A stretch of DNA of 11,339 bases. It comes from JAOPZY01 sp036495025. Its GTDB lineage: Bacteria; Actinomycetota; CADDZG01; JAHWKV01; JAOPZY01. Both the position numbers and the translations under genes were made by a program. The notes beneath the pieces were generated by a model. That model was not told the origin of the DNA, did not search any database, and saw only the letters and a list, made by a program, of their open reading frames with translations. How positions within the stretch are numbered: position 1 is the first letter of the stretch; each line of letters opens with the position of its first letter. Positions 1-5,898 of this stretch are shown here, in pieces. The stretch spans positions 1-11,339 of the forward strand of contig DASXNO010000170.1 of NCBI GenBank assembly GCA_036495025.1, read 5' to 3'.

Positions 1-1
1 C

Positions 2-862
2 GGCGGGCCCGGTGTGGGTCCCGCCTCTCCGGGACCCAAAGCGAGTGCCGCAGGCCCTGACCCACAGGCCGTCGCCTCGGGCCCGATCGCCACGGCCAGC
101 TTCGCACCCGGGGCGTGCGTCGCGTTCCCGCCGGCGGCCACCGACCGGCACCAGACGGTTTTCCTCGACGCCGGCCACGGCGGGCCCGACCCCGGCGCCC
201 TCGGAGTCACGCAGGGTGGTGCTGCCGTCAACGAGGCAAACCTCACCCTGTCCACGGCGCTCGCTACGGTGCCGCTTCTCCAGGCCCGCGGCTACCGGGT
301 GGTCGTGTCCCGCACCGGCAATACGGCCGTGGCGATCCTCGGCGCCGGGGACCTCCTGAGCGGGACCTTTACCGCCCAGGGGGCCCTCAAGGACCTGACC
401 GCGCGCGACGCCTGCGCCAACCTCGCCCGGGCGGCGGTGCTTTTGTCCGTCCACTTCAACGCCGGAGGGAGTCCCCGGTACGCCGTCATGCTCGCCCTGT
501 ACGACGATGTCCGTCCGTTCGCTCCGCAGAGCTTGCGGCTTGCGTCCCTCGTCCACAGCCAGGTCCTGTCCGCGATGAACGGGAACGGATGGCAGATCCC
601 CGACAGCGGCGTGAGGACCGACAGCGAAGCGGGAGCGCCGGCGATCGATGCCGCTGACCGATCCTACGGCCGGCTGGTGCTCCTCGGACCGGCCGACCCT
701 GGCTACCTCGACACGCCGAGCGAGATGCCCGGCACCGTCGTCGAGCCTCTCTTCATCACCAACCCGTTCGAAGCCTCGATCGCCGCCGGCCCGGCGGGCC
801 AGCACGCCATCGCGACGGGCATCGCCCAGGCGGTCGACACGTTTCTGGCCGCGGGCGGATGA
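2..862 (+). CDS. N-acetylmuramoyl-L-alanine amidase (Amidase_3), 5' end cut off by window
   Basis: This enzyme would cleave the amide bond between N-acetylmuramic acid and the stem peptide of peptidoglycan, outside the membrane. The frame is open to the left edge, so the true start and any signal peptide lie outside; the first internal start-like codon is GTG 14. Counting from that GTG, the four residues expected for zinc binding and catalysis in the Amidase_3 family are visible: His55 in DAGHGG, Glu74 in VNEANL, His147 in SVHFNA and Glu244 in VEPLFITNP. The TARDACAN segment (about 129-136) matches the family's conserved Arg/Asn region. The visible N-terminal 45 residues are Ala/Pro/Gly rich, as in a linker after an export signal. 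The next gene begins within a few bases of the stop, so the two may be co-transcribed. The family is clear; the biological role (cell separation, recycling or spore-like processes) cannot be told. Confidence 0.87.
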   Translation, partial: GGPGVGPASPGPKASAAGPDPQAVASGPIATASFAPGACVAFPPAATDRHQTVFLDAGHGGPDPGALGVTQGGAAVNEANLTLSTALATVPLLQARGYRVVVSRTGNTAVAILGAGDLLSGTFTAQGALKDLTARDACANLARAAVLLSVHFNAGGSPRYAVMLALYDDVRPFAPQSLRLASLVHSQVLSAMNGNGWQIPDSGVRTDSEAGAPAIDAADRSYGRLVLLGPADPGYLDTPSEMPGTVVEPLFITNPFEASIAAGPAGQHAIATGIAQAVDTFLAAGG

Positions 863-905
863 GCCGACGGTGGGCGAGCCGACGATGGGCGAGCCGACGA
901 TGGGC
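861..905 (+). repeat. Three tandem 15-bp repeats carrying alternative start codons
   Basis: Three adjacent copies of a 15-bp unit (gagccgacgRtgggc) begin inside the stop codon of the amidase. Copies 2 and 3 are identical and copy 1 differs at one base. Each copy places a start codon at the same point: GTG 870, ATG 885 and ATG 900. All are in frame with the downstream DNA glycosylase, so the repeat encodes (V/M)GEPT units. Confidence 0.9.
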
Positions 906-1478
906 GAGGTGGCGGCCGGTCGCACGGTCCCGGACGTCCTGGCGCCCGGCCTCGAGGTTCTGTTCTGCGGGATCAATCCGGGGCTGTACTCGGCGGCAGT
1001 CGGCCACCACTTCGCCCGCCCCGGCAACCGCTTCTGGCCGGCCCTCCACCTCGCTGGCTTCACCGACCGGCTGCTGAGTCCCTTCGAGGACGAGTTGGCC
1101 CCGCGCTATGGCGTGGGTGTGACGAATCTGGTGGCGCGGCCGACGGCATCGGCGCACGAGCTCTCCCGGGAGGAGCTGCGCGAGGGCGGCAGGGTGCTGG
1201 CGGGCAAGGTGCTGCGTTCTGCGCCGGGTGTGCTCGCCGTCGTCGGTATCGGTGCCTACCGAACTGCGTTCGGGCAACCGCGGGCGGCGACCGGCCCGCA
1301 GGGCCAAAGGGTCGGGGGCCGCCCGGTCTGGGTGCTGCCCAACCCGAGCGGGCTCAACGCCCACTACCAGCTTCCCGAACTCGCCGCCCACTTCCGCCGG
1401 CTCCGGGAGGCGATCACCAATGGCGACCGTTCCGATTCCAGAAGTTCTGATTCCAGAGGTTCCGATTCCAGAAGTTAA
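885..1478 (+). CDS. mug: G/T(U)-mismatch-specific DNA glycosylase, Mug family
   Basis: This enzyme would remove uracil or thymine mispaired with guanine, starting base-excision repair. Counted from ATG 885 it has 197 residues. The family's active-site loop GINPG lies at 29-33, with Asn31 matching the catalytic Asn of E. coli Mug. It is followed by HFARPGNRFW (42-51). The second signature NPSGLN is at 153-158. The core of about 165 residues is the usual size for the family. The start is uncertain because GTG 870, ATG 885 and ATG 900 are all in frame within a tandem repeat and none has a strong ribosome binding site; the conserved core begins only after residue 20. The last 15 residues are Ser/Asp/Arg repeats made by a second 15-bp repeat and are unlikely to be needed for catalysis. 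It lies just after the amidase stop, so co-transcription is plausible. Confidence 0.85.
   Translation: MGEPTMGEVAAGRTVPDVLAPGLEVLFCGINPGLYSAAVGHHFARPGNRFWPALHLAGFTDRLLSPFEDELAPRYGVGVTNLVARPTASAHELSREELREGGRVLAGKVLRSAPGVLAVVGIGAYRTAFGQPRAATGPQGQRVGGRPVWVLPNPSGLNAHYQLPELAAHFRRLREAITNGDRSDSRSSDSRGSDSRS
1432..1476 (+). repeat. Three tandem 15-bp repeats at the 3' end of the glycosylase gene
   Basis: Three 15-bp copies (consensus cYgattccagaRgtt) run to the stop codon. Copies 1 and 3 are identical; copy 2 differs at two bases. They encode the tail SDSRSSDSRGSDSRS, and the stop codon TAA starts at the last base of copy 3. The unit is unrelated in sequence to the 15-bp repeat at the start of the same gene. 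Confidence 0.9.
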
Positions 1479-1511
1479 GGATAAATTCACATAATGTTCG
1501 CGTCAGGAGTC

Positions 1512-1540
1512 TTGTCGTAATAGATCGTCCTCGCTATCGT
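1512..1540 (+). promoter_or_regulatory. Candidate sigma-70-type promoter for the secreted protein gene
   Basis: A TTGTCG -35 box (1512-1517) and a TATCGT -10 box (1535-1540) are separated by exactly 17 bp. They sit in a locally AT-rich 112-bp gap, about 50 bp before the ATG at 1591. The -35 box fits the TTGaca consensus in its TTG and the -10 fits the actinobacterial TAnnnT pattern. This is sequence matching only. Confidence 0.5.
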
Positions 1541-1590
1541 CGGCTGGGTCCGCCGGCTCCCGGCAATCGACGAACGATCGGGGGGTGTCG

Positions 1591-2406
1591 ATGACGAGGC
1601 TACGCAGATTGCTCGCCGCCGCAGCAGCCGCGGTGACCGCCCTGGTGTCTGGGCCGGCACTGGCTCAGACACCGGCGGCTCAACCCGTCGGGCAGAATCA
1701 GTTCTTCGCCGGGGAGGTCAATGGCAACCTCGGCCAGTCGGTGCTCAGCGTCCAGGGCTGCTCGCCGTCGTCAGGTGGCGGGGCGTCGGGTCGGCTCATG
1801 CCGGGCCAGACGGTCGACGTCACCAGATTTCTTGTTCCTCCACCGGGCGTCGGTGGCCACATCGTGGGCTACACCGGTGCCGCCCACCAAATCAGCGCCG
1901 ATCTCGAGGTGTCGCTCCTGAACCCGCCGGTGATCTACCGGGTCCACATCGCCGATCTCACCGCCTACAACACGAAGGCGCCCCTCCCCTTCATGCTCAG
2001 CGTTCCCTGCGATGCGTCGGTCACGGCGGTCTTCTCACCGGTCAACGGAGGACCCAGCGCCATGAACTCAGACGTCGCGCTGTCGCTGGAGAGCCCGGCG
2101 ATCGTGCCGAGCCAGGTGCTCGTGCATCCCGGTCAGGTGATCACCCTGGACGGAAGCGGATTCGTGCCGAACACCCGGTACCTCATCGAGGAGTGCTCGA
2201 AGACGTCGTGGATCGCGCCCCAGGATCCCTGTGTCGACACCAACGCCATCACGGTGACCACCGGCGTGGACGGCGAGTTCACGCACCCCTTCGTCGTCCA
2301 GGCCTGCTCCCCGGCGCTCTCGTCGGACTGCTTCATCGGCGCCCCGATCCCATCGGGCGTCGACGTGGTGGAGCTTGCCGGCGCCGCCCGCATCACCGTC
2401 CGGTAA
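1591..2406 (+). CDS. Secreted protein with a C-terminal neocarzinostatin-like domain
   Basis: The product has 271 residues. It begins with a classic signal peptide: TRLRR, then an Ala-rich hydrophobic stretch, and a likely cleavage after ALA near residue 25. The middle (about 35-155) has no family I recognise. The final 100 residues contain VITLDGSGFVPNTRYLIEEC, then a VDTNAITVTTGVDGEFTHPF stretch and a Cys-rich DCFIGAP segment. That order (a Gly-rich strand with SGxGF, then a paired-Cys loop, then DGxFxxxF) is typical of the neocarzinostatin apoprotein-like immunoglobulin fold found in actinobacterial secreted proteins. There is no C-terminal anchor, so the protein is probably released. ATG 1591 is preferred over GTG 1585 because the G-run at 1580-1585 then serves as a ribosome binding site 5 nt upstream. 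No enediyne biosynthesis gene is nearby, so a role as a chromophore carrier is not supported. Confidence 0.7.
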   Translation: MTRLRRLLAAAAAAVTALVSGPALAQTPAAQPVGQNQFFAGEVNGNLGQSVLSVQGCSPSSGGGASGRLMPGQTVDVTRFLVPPPGVGGHIVGYTGAAHQISADLEVSLLNPPVIYRVHIADLTAYNTKAPLPFMLSVPCDASVTAVFSPVNGGPSAMNSDVALSLESPAIVPSQVLVHPGQVITLDGSGFVPNTRYLIEECSKTSWIAPQDPCVDTNAITVTTGVDGEFTHPFVVQACSPALSSDCFIGAPIPSGVDVVELAGAARITVR

Positions 2407-2465
2407 AGAGGTCGAGCCACAGCGCCCTATCCCAACCGAACGCGGCCTCGTGGGAGCATGGTGGC

Positions 2466-2825
2466 ATGGAGGAGACCCGCGTCGACCGATGGCTGTGGGC
2501 GGTCCGCCTCTACAAGACCCGTTCTCTGGCGACGGAGGGCTGCCGGGGTGGACACGTCAAGGTCAACGGTTCCCCGGCGAAGCCCGCCACCACGGTTCGG
2601 GTGGGCGACCGGGTGGAGGCCTTCGTGGGCCGCCAGCGGGTGCTGGAGGTGGTCCGGGTGATCGACACCCGGGTCGGTGCGCCGATCGCCGCGACCTGCG
2701 TCGTCGACCACAGCCCACCGCCTCCACCCCGGGAGGAGCGGTTCACCGGCCTCCTCCGGCCCCCGGGCTACGGCCGGCCCACCAAGCGGGACCGCCGCCA
2801 GATGGACCGCCTCCGCAGCCGCTGA
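2466..2825 (+). CDS. S4-domain RNA-binding protein, Hsp15 (HslR)-like
   Basis: This small basic protein (119 residues) carries one S4 RNA-binding domain at its N-terminus. The domain is marked by RVDRWLWAVRLYKTRSLA (5-22), then GGHVKVNG and KPATTVRVGDRV. This matches the Hsp15 pattern R-x-D-K-W-L-W-A-x-R-x-x-K-T-R. In E. coli, Hsp15 binds free 50S subunits that carry a stalled peptidyl-tRNA. The C-terminal third has a Pro run and a strongly basic tail (PTKRDRRQMDRLRSR), also typical. ATG 2466 follows GGGAG at 2452-2456 with 9 nt spacing and makes the S4 domain begin at the N-terminus, as in the family. It lies 59 nt after the secreted protein gene, with no clear link in function. Confidence 0.88.
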   Translation: MEETRVDRWLWAVRLYKTRSLATEGCRGGHVKVNGSPAKPATTVRVGDRVEAFVGRQRVLEVVRVIDTRVGAPIAATCVVDHSPPPPPREERFTGLLRPPGYGRPTKRDRRQMDRLRSR

Positions 2826-2930
2826 CCCCGTACCGCCACCTGGCCAGCTCACCGCGCCCTGCTGATCGGCCTGTGCTGCTACTGTTTGTCACGGTCTGAT
2901 CCGAGTTGCCCGAGGAGCACTCCGTCCGCC

Positions 2931-3344
2931 ATGACGCCAGATTCGGTGGCACGATCCGAGGGCATAGTCACCAAGCCCAGCCCTCGCTCCGTCGGGGACA
3001 CGCTGGCCCGCCTCATCCGGTTGATCCAGGACAGGGACTTGACCTTGTTCACCGTGATCGATCACAGCGGGGAGGCCAAGAAGGCGGGTCTGGAAATGCC
3101 AGACACCAAGCTGATCGTTTTTGGCAGCCCGGCGGCGGGCACCCCCGTCATGCTGGCCGTGCCGCTGGCGGCACTCGACCTCCCCCTCAAGGTGCTGGTC
3201 TGGGCCGATGCCGATGGTGGCGTGTCGATCAGCTACAACTCTCCGGCGTACCTGGCGTCTCGGCATCATCTCGGTGACGAGCTCCGCTCCCGGCTCGAGG
3301 CGATTGAGGCGCTCAGCGAGGCCGCGGTCAAGCCCGACCCGTGA
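2931..3344 (+). CDS. DUF302 family protein
   Basis: The protein has 137 residues with a single DUF302 domain. Recognisable parts are LTLFTVIDHSGEAKKAGLEM (about 37-56), then KLIVFGSP, then the LDLPLKVLVWADADGG strand, and SYNSPAYLASRH near the end. The function of DUF302 is unknown; no signal peptide or membrane segment is seen, so it is probably cytoplasmic. ATG 2931 is chosen because it gives a normal-length domain; GAGGAG at 2912-2917 lies rather far upstream (13 nt). The stop overlaps the GTG of the next gene (GTGA), so it is translationally coupled to two DUF202 membrane proteins. The TTG at 2886 would add 15 residues with no family match. Confidence 0.82.
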   Translation: MTPDSVARSEGIVTKPSPRSVGDTLARLIRLIQDRDLTLFTVIDHSGEAKKAGLEMPDTKLIVFGSPAAGTPVMLAVPLAALDLPLKVLVWADADGGVSISYNSPAYLASRHHLGDELRSRLEAIEALSEAAVKPDP

Positions 3345-3724
3345 GTCCGGCTCCGGGGTCACCAGCCGACCCGGCGGCATCGGCACCCACCGAGCCCGAT
3401 CCCAGGGTCTCCTTCGCCAACGAGCGAACGTTTCTGGCGTGGATCCGCACATCCCTGGGGTTGATGACCGCCGGGCTTGCGATCACGCAGTTGCTCCCGG
3501 CGTTCCATCTCGCCGGCGGTCGCCGGCTCATCGGACTGCCACTGATCGCCCTCGGGATCTGGTCGGCAGCCGCCTCCTACCGTCAATGGGATGCCAACGA
3601 ACGAGCGATTCTGGCCCGGACGCGGGTCCCGCGATCGCACCTGGCCCTCGTCGTAACGGGCGGGGTCGTCCTCGTCGCAACCATCGCCCTTGTCCTGGCT
3701 GCCCTCGGCCCGCTGCCGAGATGA
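3341..3724 (+). CDS. DUF202 (YidH-like) inner-membrane protein
   Basis: The product has 127 residues. It begins with a Pro/Ala-rich cytoplasmic stretch and then the DUF202 signature FANERTFLAWIRTSLGLM (about 25-42). Three hydrophobic segments follow, near 37-52, 62-78 and 101-122, as usual for YidH-like proteins. The biochemical role of this family is not established. The GTG start overlaps the DUF302 stop by 4 nt and no strong ribosome binding site is visible, so translation is probably coupled. Its own stop overlaps the next ATG (ATGA). Confidence 0.85.
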   Translation: MSPAPGSPADPAASAPTEPDPRVSFANERTFLAWIRTSLGLMTAGLAITQLLPAFHLAGGRRLIGLPLIALGIWSAAASYRQWDANERAILARTRVPRSHLALVVTGGVVLVATIALVLAALGPLPR

Positions 3725-4059
3725 GCGTGCCCCAAAGCCGTCCCGGCGGCCAGCCCGATTCCGCTGGTCCGGTCGACATTGGCCTTGCCGAGCGGGTCGA
3801 GTTCGCCTGGCATCGGACCGGTCTTTCGATCGCGGGGATGGGGGTCGCTATTCTGGGTCGAACCCTTCCCCAGGTCACGGCGAGACCCCTCGTGGGTGTG
3901 ATCTTGCTGTGCATTGGCGGCGCCTTCACGCTCGCAGCAGTCGTCGCACGAGCCCGCACCCGTCGCTCGGCGCCCTCGAGGAGGGCCCAGATGCGCCTCA
4001 TCGCCTTCGGCGCTGTGGCGATCGGTCTGGTGGTGCTCGCCGTCAGCGTCTTTCCCTGA
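3721..4059 (+). CDS. Second DUF202-type small membrane protein
   Basis: The product has 112 residues and three hydrophobic segments (about 37-47, 56-78 and 92-112). The segment LAERVEFAWHRTGLSIAG matches the divergent DUF202 branch in which ER is followed by AWxRT, so it is a paralogue of the gene just upstream but not a close copy. Pairs of DUF202 genes are common in actinobacteria and may form a membrane complex; that is inference. ATG 3721 overlaps the previous stop by 4 nt. Its last 17 nt overlap the 3' end of the convergent HAD gene. Confidence 0.75.
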   Translation: MSVPQSRPGGQPDSAGPVDIGLAERVEFAWHRTGLSIAGMGVAILGRTLPQVTARPLVGVILLCIGGAFTLAAVVARARTRRSAPSRRAQMRLIAFGAVAIGLVVLAVSVFP

Positions 4060-4774
4060 GCGATCGGTTGGCGGGACGCTCGGGGGACCCACCCAAAAGC
4101 GATGTCAGCCCCGGGCGGCCGATCCAGTCGATGGCGGCGCCGACGTCGGCCACCCGCAGCAGCGGCGCCACGGTGTCGGGGACGCCGGCGTACTCGCCGG
4201 TCAGGACCCGGATGCAGGCCATGCCCGCCGCCGCGGCGCCGGCGACGTCCTTGTCCGGGCGGTCGCCGACGAACAGTGCAGCCGAAGGGTCGACGCCGAG
4301 GGCGGCCAGCGCCGCCCGGAAGGGGGCCGGGTGGGGCTTGCGGTAGCGGCGGCCGAGCTCGTCCGAGAGGACAACGACGTCGAAGGCGTCGCCGAGGGCC
4401 AGGGCGGCGAGCTTTGCCCGCTGGACGGCGGGCTCGCCGTCCGTCACCAGCCCGATGGAAGCGCGGGTGCGCAGCGCCGCCAGCGCCGCCGGCACCCCGG
4501 GGTAGGTGGGGAGGCGGGCGGGGGCGTGCGAACGGAACGCCTCGACCAGCGGCTCGACCGGCACGCCGGGCCACCCCACCCGCTCCAGGGCCCGGTCGAT
4601 GATGCGGCCGCGGTCGGAGCCCTCCGCCGCGATCCCGGCGAGGGCCGACGCGAGCGCCGGGCCCGGCACGCCGTGGCTGGCCGCCGCCCCGGCCACCGCC
4701 TCCCAGGCCCCGGCGAGCCAGGCCTCCTGGGCGTACAGCGTGTCGTCGAGGTCGAAGAGGACGGCCCGGATCAT
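4043..4774 (-). CDS. HAD superfamily hydrolase (probable phosphatase)
   Basis: This is the last gene of the minus-strand operon, 243 residues. All four HAD motifs are present: DLDDT at 8-12 (nucleophile Asp8, acid/base Asp10), VTDGE around Thr111, Lys146 in RKPHP, and GDRPDKD with Asp171 and Asp175. An alpha-helical cap lies between motif I and motif II (about 16-90), which makes it a type I (HAD-IA) enzyme of the phosphoglycolate-phosphatase-like group. The substrate cannot be read from sequence. Following a WecB-type epimerase in the same transcript, a sugar phosphate is a reasonable guess. The ATG overlaps the epimerase stop by 4 nt and has no clear ribosome binding site, which suggests coupled translation. 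The 3' end overlaps a convergent gene. Confidence 0.85.
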   Translation of the reverse strand: MIRAVLFDLDDTLYAQEAWLAGAWEAVAGAAASHGVPGPALASALAGIAAEGSDRGRIIDRALERVGWPGVPVEPLVEAFRSHAPARLPTYPGVPAALAALRTRASIGLVTDGEPAVQRAKLAALALGDAFDVVVLSDELGRRYRKPHPAPFRAALAALGVDPSAALFVGDRPDKDVAGAAAAGMACIRVLTGEYAGVPDTVAPLLRVADVGAAIDWIGRPGLTSLLGGSPERPANRSLRERR

Positions 4775-5898
4775 GGCAGGGCCGGGACGGGAGGTGCGGG
4801 CTCCCGGAGGCGCAGCAGGTCCTGCACCTCGGCGCCGGCGAGGAGGCCCGCCACCCGCACCGCAGTGTGCCCGTCGCCGTAGGGGCACGGCTCGGCGGCG
4901 ACCCGGCGCTGCTCATCGGGCGTCGTGAAGAAGGCGGCTGCGGCCAGGGCCGCGCCGGGGTCCAGCCCGGTCAGCACCGAGGTCCCGGCCTCGACGCCCT
5001 CCCACCGCGGCGTGGAGTGGCGCAGGACCACCACCGGCACGCCGAACCACGAGGCCTCCTCCTGCAGGCCGCCGGAGTCGGTGACGATCACCTGTGCCCC
5101 GGCGATCGCGGAGAGCATTGCGGGATAGGGCAGCGGCGGCAGCAGTCCGACCCCACACGCCTCGAGGCGCCGCAGGCCGTCGACGGCCGCGAGCCGGGTG
5201 CGGGTCCGGGGGTGGAGGGGGAAGGTCACCGGCCCGATCTCGGCCCGGAGCCGGGCCGCGAGGTCGATGAGGCGCTCGAGGCGCTCCGGGTCGTCGACGT
5301 TGGTGGGGCGGTGGGCGGTCAGCACGATGCCGCGGCGCTCGGCGGGCGGCCGGCGGGGGGGGCCGGCGGTGCGGAGGACGTCGATCACCGGGTTGCCGAC
5401 CACCCGGATGCGCTCGGGCGGCACCGCCTCCGCCCGGAGGTTGCGGGCGGCCAGCTCGGTGGGCGCCAGGTGCAGCGACGCCGCTGCGGCGGCGAGCCGG
5501 CGATGTGTCTCCTCGACCGACAGCTCGTTGTGGGACCGCAGCCCGGCTTCGAGGTGGATCACCGGGACTGCATGCCGGCGGGCGGCGAGGCAGAAGAGGG
5601 GCACCGTGTAGGTGTCGCCCAGCACCAGGACCGCGTCCGGCCGCTGGTCGGCGATCTCCCGGAAGGCGAGGGTCAGGATCTGGCCCACCCGCTGCCCCTC
5701 GTCGCCGCCGACGTCCCAGCGGGCGTCGGGGGTGAGTGCCAGGTCGTCGAAGAAGCGGTCGGTGAGGGCGGGGTCGTAGTGCTGCCCGGTCGCCACCGTG
5801 CGGACCTCGAGGACTGCGGGCCGGGCGGCGAGGGCCTGGACGACGGGGGCGAGCTTGACGATCTCGGGCCGGGTCCCGAGCGGGACGAGCAACCTCAT
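4771..5898 (-). CDS. wecB: UDP-N-acetylglucosamine 2-epimerase (WecB/MnaA type)
   Basis: This enzyme would interconvert UDP-GlcNAc and UDP-ManNAc in the cytoplasm, supplying ManNAc or its derivatives for surface glycans. It has 375 residues, the usual size. It starts with GTRPEIVKLAPV (8-19) as in this GT-B-fold family. Residues matching those needed for catalysis in E. coli WecB are present: Asp95 in LGDTYTV, Glu117 in HLEAGLRS, Glu129/130 in SVEETHRR, and His196 in LTAHRPTN. The sugar-nucleotide site DSGGLQEEA is at 274-282. Two motifs depart from the common form: HRREN is HRPTN and TERPE is TPRWE, so a related UDP-HexNAc substrate is possible. A perfect AGGAGG lies 10 nt before the ATG, inside the preceding gene, and the start overlaps that gene's stop by 4 nt. 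Confidence 0.88.
   Translation of the reverse strand: MRLLVPLGTRPEIVKLAPVVQALAARPAVLEVRTVATGQHYDPALTDRFFDDLALTPDARWDVGGDEGQRVGQILTLAFREIADQRPDAVLVLGDTYTVPLFCLAARRHAVPVIHLEAGLRSHNELSVEETHRRLAAAAASLHLAPTELAARNLRAEAVPPERIRVVGNPVIDVLRTAGPPRRPPAERRGIVLTAHRPTNVDDPERLERLIDLAARLRAEIGPVTFPLHPRTRTRLAAVDGLRRLEACGVGLLPPLPYPAMLSAIAGAQVIVTDSGGLQEEASWFGVPVVVLRHSTPRWEGVEAGTSVLTGLDPGAALAAAAFFTTPDEQRRVAAEPCPYGDGHTAVRVAGLLAGAEVQDLLRLREPAPPVPALP

Noticed and set aside
861..905. CRISPR or other spaced-repeat array
   Set aside because: The 15-bp units are directly adjacent with no spacers, and lie in frame within coding sequence.
1591..2406. Secreted protein as a second exosortase substrate
   Set aside because: The C-terminus (GAARITVR) has no hydrophobic helix or basic tail, so no sorting signal is present.
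3528..4916. Long minus-strand open frame over the DUF202 and HAD genes
   Set aside because: Its product is an Arg/Pro/Gly-rich frame-shadow with no family match, and it overlaps three well-supported genes; long false frames are expected at this GC content.
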